DNA of 64,000 nt, taken from NCBI GenBank assembly GCA_013397455.1, contig VYZB01000326.1, forward strand, positions 397,310 through 461,309. Reading direction: 5' to 3'. The position numbers were made by a program, and so were the translations under genes. The stretch is from Crotophaga sulcirostris. Its lineage: Eukaryota; Chordata; Aves; Cuculiformes; Crotophagidae. Numbering within the stretch: the first letter of the stretch is position 1; each line of letters begins with the position of its first letter. Shown piece by piece: positions 1 through 11,100 of this stretch. The notes beneath the pieces were generated by a model. That model was not told where the DNA came from and made no database searches. It worked only from the letters and a program-made list of their open reading frames with translations.

Positions 1-29
1 TGTCATTGCAGGGGCCCCGAATTACTGAC

Positions 30-62
30 CTTTCCAGGGTGTCAGAGCAGTAGTTGTCTCTT
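30..62 (-). CDS. NTM: NTM (neurotrimin/CEPU-1) 33-nt cassette micro-exon
   Basis: Read on the minus strand, a T-rich tract ending in TTTTTAG is followed by 33 bases and then GTCAGT. The exon starts by completing a codon begun by the previous exon (G|AA) and ends with one base (G), so it is phase 1 on both sides and can be skipped without changing frame. It encodes EETTTALTPWK, the short Thr-rich insert I know from the chick CEPU-1 isoform lying between Ig3 and the GPI-attachment region. It would lengthen the membrane-proximal stalk and may be O-glycosylated (inference from Thr content). The donor GTCAGT has C at +3, weaker than the GTAAGA/GTGAGT donors of the other exons, which suits regulated inclusion. 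The exon is too short to stand out as an open frame. The next exon, with the GPI signal, should lie beyond base 1. Confidence 0.9.
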
Positions 63-3000
63 CTAAAAATTAAAGAACAAGTGAAAGTTAAGGCAAAGGA
101 GCAACGGAAAATACAGGCTCGAGACACTTCGCTCAGCCTGCCCTCACCCTGGGGCTGGGGAAAAGAAGTGCATGGGGGAGCAAGTGGGATGTTGCTACCC
201 AAATCACACCCTGCTCCTCTGGCACCATGGTCCCCCTGTCTGGGAAGGGTGTGGCATGATCTGAGATGAGCTGCCCAACTTGCGGTGGGCCCTGGCAAAG
301 TCTGTGGTTGCACCCCGAGCAAAAAGCAAAGTGCAAAGGTTGGGATTTGGGGGATTCTGGGGGTTCATATCTCCTCCGTGCTCCTCCTGTCCCCCTCTGG
401 CATGGGTTCAAGGCCCATTCTTCTTGGAGTATCTCATATGGGTTTCTCCCCTACAAGATCCCAAATATAGGTTCGTCCCCTGCTACATCCCAAACAGGTT
501 CGTCACCTGCAACATCCCAAATGGGTTTGTCTCCTACAAGATCTGAAATGGGTTTGTCATCTGCAACATCCCAAGGGAGTCTATCACCCAACACCAGCCT
601 CCAGGAAGAAACACAAACCACGCAGTGGAGGAGAAGTGGAGGGCTTTTCTTTTCCACAACTCATCAAAATGATGAGGTTCCACCGAGCACTCCATCACAT
701 TATAGACAGCACCAAATGAGCTGCTGAATGAGGCAGCAGGACTATAATAACAAGTGCTACATGTTAAATAAAGCACCAGTTGACCTCCCTGAAAAATTAG
801 ATTAAAAAAAGGATTAAAAGATGTACGCTACATTAGCCTCTGTCACACAGCCCTGGAAAGGCTCACGTCACGGTACCCAAAATACTAAACCTGCATTTGG
901 GGGAGGGGGAACACTCGCTCAGCTTCAGGGAAGAGGGGGTGCTCAGTAAACCATCCCCCCCCAAATCTTACAGATGAGTCATTTCTCGTGCCACAGGTAG
1001 CTCAGCCCCCGCATGCAACTTCCTTCTTATCTTTCATTACAATAAATAAAGACACATTAATTGCTGGACTGAAGGCACCGGTTGCTTAGGGACCAGAGAG
1101 CTCGGCCCTATGACGCTCGATAACAGCACATGAAGCCACTTGCCTTGCTGCTAATTATGGGGGGAGTTGTTCCCAGCAGTGCCAGGGAGCCTTGCACCAG
1201 GAGACAGGGGACCCCCACATGCTTTTGGACTCGCAGTTTAGGGTGACCTGGGGAACCTTCACCCCCTCAATTAATAAAGACTGAAAGGACCATAATTCAC
1301 ATCAATTTAATGAAAATTACAGGTGGTCAGAGTACTCAGAATTTCATTCCCTGATGGGAGTCACAATCAGACTGACAAAGCTAAAGGGGGGTATGTGTGT
1401 CATCAAATAGGCTTAGACTTTTACAGCACACTTCGCTGAGTTCCCACCCAATCTGCCATGAGCCACAGAAAACATCACTCGCGGGTTAGAAACCAAATAA
1501 CTGCCAGTTCTTACAAAGGCATCAGCAGAGAGAAATCACCTTCAATTTGGGGGGCTTTTCATCCAGCCTTCATCTGTGGGTGCCAAACTGAGGTCCTGTG
1601 CTACTTAACATTTTAACCGCATAAACCTATAGGGAGTCCACAAGGCTAAGGACATACACATAGCCCAGATGCTGGGCACAGCTACCCTAAGGATGGACCC
1701 GGGCTGGGGTGGCTTTGTTGTGCCAGAGTGTCCTTCTCCCTGCAAAAGGTGTTATTGGGGACATGGATAACCAGGAGGCCTGGTAGGGAAGAGAGTTGAG
1801 ATAGTTCCTAGGCAACACTAATGACTGCTTAACAGGCAGGTAAAGATGCTAATGCTCATCACTTACAGCACAAACTTTTTGGGGGAACAAATGGTTGTTA
1901 AGCTCATTAACACTCAAGGTTAGTTCTACATGGAGGCTGCAGGCACAGAGCTGAGTATCCAAGATGGAACAAACTTCTCTGCTGCAGCTCACAGGAACTC
2001 AAAGCAACTGGTGATACCGACAGCAGGAATCTGGCATCCTCTGCTCTCTCCAGAGAAACCACTTCTCTAGCCTGAGGGTCCCACAGCCAGTTGCTACCCA
2101 AGGACAAGGAGATGCAGACAACGCTTCCCAGGGTCTCACCATCATGCTGCAACAACATACTGAACACCTTGACACCCATTTTGGGACTGCCTGCTATTTT
2201 TGTGCTTTGTGCTGCTAAGGACCCAGCATGCTAGTCACGAGCCACCCCATCGAGGGATCTGGAGATGAGGAAGGCTCCCCCTCTGCTCTCCTCTGGCCAT
2301 ACCATGACAAGAGAAGACAAGGCAGAACAGCCAAAGATGCAGCGCTTGACCGCAAAGAGCCCTACAACTTGCCCAGTGCCCGCTGTTCACTTATCCCAAA
2401 GCCAGGAAGAAAATGATGGAAGAGAAAAATGGCACAACAACAAATTATTTATGACTTTGCATAGACACCATCATAGGAGATGGCCAGCACGATGGAGATG
2501 CTTGGGATGATGGCAGCTGGTTGCTAATATATCACCCCCCTTCCATGGGCAAAAAAACTATCCAGGAGGAAAAAAAGGTGTGCTTCTTTGAGGAGTGGAG
2601 AGTGACACAACACACTGCATGGCCATTGGAAAAAGGTGATGATCATTACAGAAGTGCCTACCGAGTCCCCACCAAGCCAGGCACCACACCCACTCACACT
2701 GAACCAGAAGAGCTGCCCACACACATACATGACGACAAAAGGAAGACAAGATGGGCATTGCCTTCTGCAAAAATGTGCAGGAGGGCAGTGGCAGAGAGCG
2801 GATTTCAAGAGACACCCTTCGTCCTACCCCATAATGCTTCCTTCCTTTTACTGGGCTTTCCTTCCACTTCTTGCAACAATCACACGCCTACAAGCCAGCT
2901 GAGCCCCCATGTTTGGACCCACTGAGATGCTGCTGTGCTCCAGCCCTGCCTCTGCTACGGAAGCTGGGGTCTCCTGCAAGATCTCTGTGGGTTTAATTAA

Positions 3001-4101
3001 ATCCTTTGTTCACACTAGGAAAGAGTTTGCAATACAAAGAGGGCTCGAGGCTGTAGGAAGCCAATGCTTTCCATCAAACTCTCTTAGCGGTGATTAATGC
3101 CAACCTCTGCACCACTCCACAGTTCACTCATCACGGGCTGGTATTAATGTCACCCACAGTCACTGCTCGCCACAGGGTGGGACTGCCAGGGAGAGGATGG
3201 GTCACAAGGAGGACAACGCTGGGGTGATGTCAGGAATGGGCAGAGGTCCCCAAGTCCCTCTCCTCCCATACAGTTTAGCTGTGAGGACCACTCACCCCTT
3301 ATCCCCATGGCAGGGAAATATCCCCATGGTAGTGACTGGGGACGGGGTCTGCTGTTCATCTCCAGCTTTCAGTGGCCGTGAGAGGGACCTGGGAAGCACA
3401 GCTCCCTGCTCTGGTTCTGCCACTGCCTGAAGAGCTTGACAAATGTGTCGAGCAATTACAGCCCTTCCTGGCCATGAGCGATGTCAGATGATGCCTCCCT
3501 CTCATCACAGTTCCAGCATTCAGAGAACACAGCCCTGGATGAGCCCTGCTCATTGCCCTCTGCACTTTGCCATCTCCCAGTGGCACCATCAGTAAGAATA
3601 TATCTGTTTGGCCAGAGTGAAAAAGGCAATCTGGAAGTTGGCAGAGCTACAGGGGTGGTTCATTCTCAAGTAGGCTTGGATGCACCACATGGCAACCTAT
3701 GGTGTGGTCTCACAGGTTTGCCACAAAGACCCTGAGCACCACCTCTCTTCCCAGTGATCAACAAAGGATCGTGCCTCAAATACAGACTCCACCTAGGAAT
3801 TCATCAAAGCAAGAAGATGGAAACTTGCAGCAAAGTCCTAACAGTGCATCGATGGTGGATCCCAAACATGGTGCCAAACACCTCAGAGCAGTGGCAGACA
3901 TAGGATCTGATTCAGGAGGTAGGTTTGGAGGCTGTCACGCTTCCCCTGGGCTCACCGTGCCCTCTAACCCATATGTCAGAGCACAAAAGGTCATCAGCAA
4001 ACACACACAGACCCCGAAAGACAAAGGAGATCCTTCCCCTGTCTCACACATCAGCAGTCTCACCATGGGTCTCCCCAGACAGTTCCCTCAGCCTTACTCA
4101 C
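63..4101 (-). other. NTM: NTM intron between Ig3 exon and micro-exon (4.0 kb)
   Basis: Intron bounded by donor GTGAGT (4101-4096) and acceptor TTTTTAG (69-63). Its last part, next to the micro-exon, contains a T-rich pyrimidine tract and a possible branch site TAAC about 25 bases before the AG. Apart from the 27-bp minisatellite at 441-600 it looks like single-copy DNA. No CR1 was recognised and no other exon could be supported. The open frame at 266-727 on the plus strand owes its length to the in-frame minisatellite. Confidence 0.85.
441..600. repeat. 27-bp minisatellite, about five to six units
   Basis: Units beginning GGTTYGTC or GGTTTGTC start at 441, 470, 497, 524, 551 and, more diverged, near 578; the spacing is 29 and then 27, 27, 27, about 27. 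Each unit ends in a variant of ACATCCCAAATG. Because 27 is a multiple of 3, all frames remain open and the plus strand reads as a nine-residue Ser/Thr-rich repeat (SSPATSQTG, SSPATSQMG, LSPTRSEMG). It lies in an NTM intron and there is no sign of a start context or splicing that would make it coding. Confidence 0.85.
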
Positions 4102-4253
4102 CGTAGAGGATCATGCTGGCATTGGTGTTTCCTAGCTGGTTGGAGGCTACACAGGTGTAGTTGCCATAATCCTGCTCAGAGACATTGAAGAAAGTCAGTC
4201 TGGAGAAGAAGTCTTTGTTCTCCACTTTCAGTCCTTTCTGTCCTTCAGCCAGC
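4102..4253 (-). CDS. NTM: NTM exon encoding second half of Ig domain 3
   Basis: A 152-bp exon: acceptor CCCAG at 4254-4258 and donor GTGAGT starting at 4101. One base completes the Arg codon from the previous exon; 50 full codons and one base follow. Counting from the first full codon, the DYGNYTC signature at residues 28-34 carries the second Ig3 cysteine (C34). N-glycosylation sequons are N23-V-S, N31-Y-T and N44-A-S. The stretch [20 protein letters not shown] matches neurotrimin far better than OPCML, LSAMP or NEGR1 as I recall them. The protein is a neuronal GPI-anchored IgLON that mediates homophilic and heterophilic adhesion and modulates neurite outgrowth (established for the family). 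If the donor is not used, reading continues Gly-Glu-stop, so intron retention would end the protein right after Ig3 and before the GPI signal. Confidence 0.96.
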
Positions 4254-6506
4254 CTGGGAGAAAGGCAGAAGGGGAGATGGTCATGGGCATTGCACTGGGA
4301 GGAGAAGTACCCGCTATTTTCCATGACTTGCTGTACCCTGCTCCTGTCTGAGAGTGAACTTGAGGGAAAGATCAGGCACAAGGAGGGAGAAATGAAGGTA
4401 TTGGGAGAGATACAAGAGATGGATGCTGCTCTGTCGGGTCATGTCCATTAGCTGCCAGTCCACATCATCCCCATGATGTATACAGGCATCCTCACAGATG
4501 CAGGGGATGGCTGTGGATCCTGCCAAATGCTGTGCTGAGGGAGGGATGCTCACATGCCTAGTGAGGGTACCTAGAAAACGTTCCTTCCCACCCATCTCCT
4601 CTCTTGGGTCAGCCTCAAGGGCTCCTCAGACCTCCTGGCTTTGCAGGACACCTCCTCACACCTTCCCCTGCTCTGACCCCTGTCAGCATCTTGCATCCCC
4701 CTGGGCCTTGCAGACAGAGGAGAAGACAGAGCTGGTATCACGCACAACCAGCAGATGTTGCAGGAAACCCCTCTGGACCCAAATACTGGCACCGTGCTGG
4801 GCTCTGCGCTGTGCAGACACTTCTCACCCAGCACAAACGGTGAAGCATTAATCAAGTGCATTTACTTCCCTGAACTAGTACCCTCCCCTCGCTTCTCTCC
4901 TCTGGCTCTTTTACTTGCTAAATCATCCCGGGAGGTGCTGGATCCCCATTCTCACCCTTGCCTGGCTCTGACTGCCAATCAGGGTGGGCTGAGCCCACTC
5001 CTGCCACAGCTTCATGGCCCCTCGTGATCTGACCTACTTGTGAGCAAAGCCTTTCATCAGCCATGCAAACATCCGCTGCTTTGTACACTCGTCTGCTCCT
5101 TGCCTCCCCAAGCAGCCCAGGCAATGGCCTCAACCTCTCTTTTAGCTTGGCTCTGGCAAGAAGTTGCCTGATTGTTGGTGACCTGCATGGCTCGTCTTGT
5201 GTTTGGATGCACCACCCTCTGGGCTTCCCAGGGAGAAGCAATGCTAAAAGGGGTCAAAAAACTTCCCTGGGAGTCAGAGAGAGACATCTAGAATCAAATC
5301 CCTTAGAATCGCTTTGCTGGGTTGGAAAATACTTTTGAGATCACCGAGTCTAACTGTACCGGCCCACAACTAAACCATCTCTGAGCACCTCATCTGCCTG
5401 TCTTTTAAACCCCTCCAGGGATGGAGACTCCACCACCTCCCTGGGCAGCCTCTGAGAACCCTTTCAGTGAAGAAATTTTTCCTGATGTCTAATCCGAACC
5501 TCCCCTGGTGCAACTTGAGGCCATTTCCTCTTGTCCTATCAATTGTTACTTGGGAGAAGGGACGAGTACCCACCTCACCACCACCTCTTTTCAGCAGTTG
5601 TAGACAGTGATGAGGTCTCCCCTCAGCCTCCTTTTCTCCAGGCTAAACAACTCCAGCTCCCTAAGCTGTCTCTCATAAGACTTGTTCTCCAGTCCCTTCC
5701 CCAGCTCCGTTCTCCCTCTCTGGACACAATCCAACCTCCTCAATGTCTTTCTTGTAGTGAGGGGCCAAAACTGAACACAGGGTAGGACCCTACCCCCTCC
5801 TTGCTATCAGCCACAGCCCTGGGCTGCTGCTTTGGCAAGACACGAGCTGCCAGTTGCCCTAAAAGGGCGACTTTCACCCCAGCACCAGGCAGGCCATCTC
5901 TGCATCATTGCAAACCCTGTCTCTCAACTAACACCTCATTTCTTCTGCCTTTCCAAGAGCAAGGGGCCGATCTTGCCTTATAGCCAAAGTGTTTAAAAAT
6001 ATGACTGGGATTTCATCTGCTCCTAAGTACCTGGATTTGCACTGCCAATATTGCTCTTGGCCATTATGCTTCACCAAAATGGGTATTTACCACAAGATGA
6101 TAAAAAAGGAGGCATAGGCAGCAGCGATCCTGCCTGCGCTGACTACCTAGATGGACACCAAACCCCATCTGGCTGAAAGAGGCTCCTACAAAATTCTCTG
6201 TCCTGCCTCAAATGCCCCTCATTGATTTTCCACCATGCAGACAGCACTGAATTGAAGATAAAACCCTGTTGTGCTTTGAAAAGATACTGAGAGGCAGTAG
6301 TTCCTGCTGAGATGCCTGGATTAGCCTTGGGACAAGCACAACCTGCTGCTGTCAGAGAGGACCAGCCTTGGCATCCAAACCCAGCATGCACTGAGGGTTA
6401 TCAGGGATTCTAGCTACTGCAGCCCCATTGTCAAAGCTGCTGGCACCGGGCAGAGCTCCTGTGTGGTTGGAGCAACTCCTCCTGTTTTGCTCCCATGGGC
6501 TCTTAC
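4254..6506 (-). other. NTM: NTM intron splitting Ig3 (2.25 kb)
   Basis: Donor GTAAGA at 6506-6501, acceptor CTCCCAG ending at 4254. It contains one minus-strand CR1 copy (about 5305-5785). The remainder is unremarkable single-copy sequence in which nothing else could be supported. Confidence 0.85.
5305..5785 (-). repeat. CR1 LINE 3' fragment
   Basis: Read on the plus strand it begins with the reversed CR1 tail (AGAATCGCTTTGCTGGGTTGGAAAA), then shows the usual landmarks: CTCCAGGGATGGAGACTCCAC, TGGGCAGCCTCTG, CCTGGTGCAACTTGAGGCC, TTTTCTCCAGGCTAAACAAC and GGGGCCAAAACTGAACACAG. It is a 5'-truncated copy of an older subfamily (tail GGTTGGAAAAGACC type), inserted in the same direction as NTM. Confidence 0.92.
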
Positions 6507-6627
6507 CGCTTGTCGTCTTTGTACCACTGGAAGTCGGCGGAGGGGACAGCGGAGGCTTCACACAGCAGGATTCCCTTCTGCCCCACCGGTACCCCAGTGC
6601 TCTTCGCATCGGAGATGTACGGCGGGT
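6507..6627 (-). CDS. NTM: NTM exon encoding first half of Ig domain 3
   Basis: A 121-bp exon, acceptor CACAG just above 6627 and donor GTAAGA starting at 6506. It begins with two bases completing Tyr (T|AC), has 39 full codons, and ends with CG, the first two bases of an Arg codon finished by the exon at 4253. Counted from the first full codon, the first Ig3 cysteine is C22 in GILLCEAS and the core tryptophan is W34 in FQWYKDDK. The FQWYKDDKR ending is typical of NTM; OPCML has FQWFKEETR at this place. The exon border falls inside the Ig fold, as is usual in IgLON genes. It is separated from the preceding Ig2 exon by only 686 bp. Confidence 0.96.
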
Positions 6628-7313
6628 CTGTGAGGAAGATAGGAAATCCAGGGTCAATGCAGCTTCGGGGCATCCTACCCCTTCCCCCTTGCTCCTTAAG
6701 CTTCCTTTTTTTTATCCTGCACATATGAAGGACCAACAATCAACTCTGAGCCCATGTCCAGCTCTTGCCACTCTGGTGCTGTGGTCCAAGGTGTTTTGAG
6801 CTCATGGGGTACCCCACACTGTAGCCTAGTGAGGGTTCCTCCTGCCCCTCCAAAGACTGGAGCCCCCCATCTCTTGAGTACCATATGTGCCCCTTTGCTA
6901 ACCCCAAGCAGCTAAAGGGGAGCCAGAGAGGGATTTGGGAGGTTCTTCACCTCTGCCTGAGCATGAAATATGTTGTTTTCTTCCTTGCTCTGTTTCTTTA
7001 TCTCTCTCATTTTTTCTAAACGAAAAAAATTCCTATTTACTGCTCACTTCTCTCCTCTCCCTGGAGGTTATCAGCACAGCATCTCACCATGGGCGGAAAA
7101 CCCAGGTTGATGGAGACAGCTGAGGAGGAGGTGGTAGAAAAAAATGGAGCTCGAAAAGAAGGGGAAGAAAGGGCAAAACACCACCTGCTCAACAAACTGC
7201 CACTGCCTGTCTTGGCTCTGGGGCCTGCAGGATGGATTCGTTCTGCTTCCCATCACCAATGTCCCATCCTCTCGTAGGGTGGCACACGACCCACTCCATC
7301 CCAGGTCACTCAC
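6628..7313 (-). other. NTM: NTM intron between Ig2 and Ig3 (686 bp)
   Basis: Donor GTGAGT at 7313-7308, acceptor TCCTCACAG ending at 6628. The shortest intron of the gene here, with no recognisable repeat. It holds a GA-rich (plus strand) patch near 7110-7190. Confidence 0.85.
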
Positions 7314-7448
7314 AGTTGACGGTGACTCTGACTCGCTGGACGACAGGCGCTGCCACGTCGTTGGAGGCACTGCACTCGTACTCGCCCGACTGCTCCCGCG
7401 TGATGCCCGTGATCTCCAGGTACTCGTCCTCGCTGATGAAGCCCACGG
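7314..7448 (-). CDS. NTM: NTM exon encoding second half of Ig domain 2
   Basis: A 135-bp exon with acceptor CTGCAG at 7449-7454 and donor GTGAGT starting at 7313. Two bases complete an Ala codon (G|CC), then come 44 codons and one base (T) of the Tyr codon finished in the exon at 6627. Motifs: [10 protein letters not shown] (E and F strands) and [12 protein letters not shown] with the second Ig2 cysteine, then [12 protein letters not shown] leading into Ig3. The QSGEYEC form replaces the more common DxGxYxC tyrosine-corner signature, as is normal for the family. The residues match chick and mammalian neurotrimin with conservative changes only (for example QRVRVTVN against RRVKVTVN in human). 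Confidence 0.96.
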
Positions 7449-8269
7449 CTGCAGAGGTAGAGGGAGAGGGCTGTGAGTGATGGGGAGGCACAGCAAACCT
7501 GTCACCATCTGTGACCATAACACAATGCCCTAGGACACCCACTGTGCAAATCCCGGCTCCTGCCCCACCACTCCAAGAAGACCCCTGCCAGAAATGTGTC
7601 TGCGAGTGCTGGATGCAGCCTCAGCAAGCTCATCACTTCCTGGAGATAACGTCCCCAATGTGTGCAGGATGGGCAAAGTGGTCCTCACCATCTCTCCTTG
7701 GCATCTGCACATCCCACTTCACCCTCCTGCTGGGAGGCACCACTGGGCTTACCCAGCTCTACATAAACATCCCTCTCTAATTTCTCAGTGTCAATTAATT
7801 CACTGCCAGTTCATCCCCATTAGCTGTGGTGCCAACATCTCCCTTCAGCTGAATCGCTTTGTCCCTCCAGGCTCGTTTCTGCAGTCCCTCTCCCTAGTTT
7901 GGGCTGCACCACAGCTCCTGGTTTGTCTCAAAGCCAGGCAAGATGCTATCAGCAGCCTTTGTCTGGCATCTTCCAGCCCCCCCTCTTCCTTCCAAGAGCC
8001 TGCTTCGCTTTGAAGCGCTCCTGGAAACCCACAGCAGCGCAGGTGTTGGGCCGCGATAGTCTCCAGGTTGACGGAGACCGCGTCATCACAACAAACGCAG
8101 AGTTAAATAAAGAAACACAGCAATTAGGTTGTATCCGCTAATCATCCCAGAGAAACCCCGCTCACCTCTAAATGAACAGCACGAGCGGGTTTTTGCCAGC
8201 CCCCAAGCAGGGACAACTTCTCCCTTCCTTTAGTTTACGCCTCCCCATGGGGTCTCCCACAGCTGAGAT

Positions 8270-8480
8270 GCTTTAATTACTGCACGAAGCATCTCCGAGA
8301 CCAGTGTCACACTTAATATTCCTATAAATTTTAAACGGTAGTCCTTGGTACATATGTGTGGCAATTGGTGTCATATTTTAATTAGGCTTGCCCTACACCA
8401 TCTGAAATTAATAATAGCTCGCATTACCAGTGTAATTTATAAATTAACATTGCTGCAGCATTAGGAAATAAATTAGCTCC
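8270..8480. promoter_or_regulatory. AT-rich candidate conserved non-coding element
   Basis: A single-copy AT-rich block with many TAAT/ATTA cores (TTTTAATTAGGC, AAATTAATAATAGC, GTAATTTATAAATTAAC) of the sort bound by homeodomain proteins, ending at an AAATAAATTAGCTCC stretch. Large introns of neuronal adhesion genes often carry such enhancers. This is inference from composition alone. Confidence 0.25.
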
Positions 8481-10737
8481 GGACAGCTGTTTCTGGGAGT
8501 CAGTGCCAATGGCAGAGAGGCCAAGCGCAGGTCCTCGGTCCCCAGGGGATGCAGAGAGCTCGACCAGCAGAGCTGAGCAAACCTGCTTCCCACCCAGCAA
8601 CTGCAGCCTCTGCGTTAGCGTGACCTGATGGGCCATGGCTCGCCACGCTTGATCGGTCAACCGTATGCATCTTGCTCCTAACAAATGCATGCAAAATATA
8701 CACGTGGGAGACTCCCGTCGGGGCACACACTGCCTGCATCCCACTGGTTGAGACTTTTATAGCATCTCTTCCCGCAGTACATAAATAGTGAGCGTGGTCA
8801 CACGCCACCACCCGCCAAGGCGGCCGTCTGGAAAGCACATGGGGCCTTGAGCCAGCATTGATGTGTTTTCTATAACATCCCCTTTCTATAACAGCTCAAC
8901 GCAGCCATCTCCTGTGATAAGCACCCTAGGCACCCACTGGGATCCTGCTGTATCTATTGTCAGTTCAAATCAGTGCAGATAATGAAACCACACCTTGGTT
9001 CTCCCCACCCTTACACCAGACCTCACGGAGGCCACCTCCGTGCACGGTGGTCCCGGGACTTTGCACATCCATTGCTCCCTCACACACCCAGCAGCCAAAC
9101 CATGGACCCTGCGTGCACACATGCATGCATCCCACTATCCCAGGCAGACCCAACTGGAAAGGCAGTCTCACGTCGCCCCATGAGCTTCAGAAAGGGCTCA
9201 AGTAAGTTTTCCTGTGCAATCATCGAGATGAATTGCCAACATCCACCCACATCCTCAGCTCTGCGCTGAAATTCCCACCCGAGCAGCTCATGGTCAAAAC
9301 CGCTGAGCTCATCAGTGCTTAGCACGACTGAAGGGCAAGATATGAAGGCGTTACCCCAAATCAATATCCTTTGGAGACACACAAATTGCTGCGTTACATC
9401 CAACAGGCCTACAGCAAAAAAAGGAGAGAGGAGGGGGGGGAAAAGAATCCCTTTTATGGCTGACCTAGAATCGGCTTCTCTGTAGCACAGCGCTGCCTGC
9501 TGATAAAATAACGACACAGCCGGTGGTCTTCAGATGCTCCGTGCACAAATCTGACTCCAGTTTGTGCAAAAGCTCAGATAACACTCTTCTTCCTAACTAA
9601 GCAAAAGCCTTTCCCTGAGCACACCGGAGCTGGCTCGCACGCGGTGAGAATTAGCTCTTGCTGTAGCTGAGCTGTAGTGTGCGTCCTCGGTTTGATCTGG
9701 GAGCAAAGTAGCTCGAGTGCATTTCATTACCCAGCAAAAGACTTTGTTAAAGTAACTGTGAGGGTCAGATTTCCACCTGAAAAAGCTTGGGAAATTGAGA
9801 GATGAAGGCTTCCTCTGTGCCGGTGCAGCACAGAAGTCTGAGATACATGCATGGTAATCAGCCGACAGAGAGGCAGAGTGCAAAGAGTTCAGGCTTTCAG
9901 GGTCTGCTGTGCTTCGTGTTGGTATCCATGGGATTCTGGCTACAGCTCACGGACCCTGACGTGCTGAGCCCACCCTGGACCAAACTGGGATGCTTTACAT
10001 CAGAGCTGCCACCGCGTCTTACCCTTACGCATCGTACCCTGACCACGAACTGCTGTTACTCATGCTCAGCTAATAATGTTGACTGCATTAGGAAGACTGT
10101 CCATGCTGGACATTCTGGTCAGATCCTGCTTCTTTAGTGTCAGCTACAGCATCTCAAGGAATACAATGACATGAGGGATCCCTTCCCCAAGGGCACCACT
10201 TCACACTGGCAAAGCAGGTAAAGTTGGGCAACCAGGACACCCACCTCATGCTCCATATCCTCCTGCACAAGGGGCTTTGCAGGAAAAATGGATCCATAAA
10301 GCTGATTCGTTGCCACATTGTGCCGATGCTGGTGTCAGATGAGGGGTAAAGACACGGACCAAGAGTAATTGCCCAACCACTCAGCTCCCTGGCCTCTGCA
10401 TTTTTGTTCTTTATAAAAAAGCCTCTTGTTGATAGTTGGACAAATATCATTCATTAGTGACTGCCAGGAATGGAAAAACAAATAGATAGGACCCAGGGAG
10501 CAGGGCTAGGGTTAAGTAGACACAACCCTTAAGTGCAAACTTTGCTTCATAGGAAGCAACAGGGTGCCCATGTCACTCAGGGTGCTGGAGTCCCTCATGA
10601 CCAACAGAGCATGGGAGGGACATTTGTCTCCTCACTGGGTTACACAGGAACACAGATGCTACTTTGGAAGAAGCTCAGTTTCCTGGGCTTAGGAGCGATG
10701 CAAGCCCCAGCCCAGGTTTTGGATGGGGGTTGTTTGT

Positions 10738-11100
10738 CATAGAATCTTAATGTTGGAAAAGATGTCTAAGAACATCCACTCTGTCAGTCCAACATCACCA
10801 TGCTTACTAAACCATGTCCCGAAGTGCCATGTCTACACATTTTCTGAACACCTGCAGGGATGCTGACTCCACCACTGCCCTGGGCAGCCTCTGCCAGTGC
10901 TTCACCACTCTGTCAGTAAAGAAGTTTTACCTAATATCCATTCCAAACCTCCCCTGGCACAACTTGAGGTAGTTTCCTTTCATCCTGTCCCTGTTACTTG
11001 CGAGAAGATACCAACACTCAACTCACTACAACCTCCTTTCAGGAAGTTGTAGAGGGCAGTGAGGTCTCCAATCAGCCTCCCCTTCTCGAGGCTAAATTGT
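10738..11100 (-). repeat. CR1 LINE 3' fragment
   Basis: Starts with TCATAGAATCTTAATGTTGG (reversed tail) and continues through CTGCAGGGATGCTGACTCCAC, GGGCAGCCTCTGCCAGTGCT, CCTGGCACAACTTGAGG and CCTTCTCGAGGCTAAATTG. The divergence from the usual consensus is marked, so it is an old copy. Same direction as NTM. Confidence 0.9.

Noticed and set aside
3925..3960. Minus-strand words resembling the GPI-region start (PGAV-like) near 3940
   Set aside because: The frame and splice borders do not fit: reading in the required phase quickly meets a stop, there is no hydrophobic C-terminal tail, and the micro-exon at 30-62, which precedes the GPI exon in transcripts, lies further downstream.
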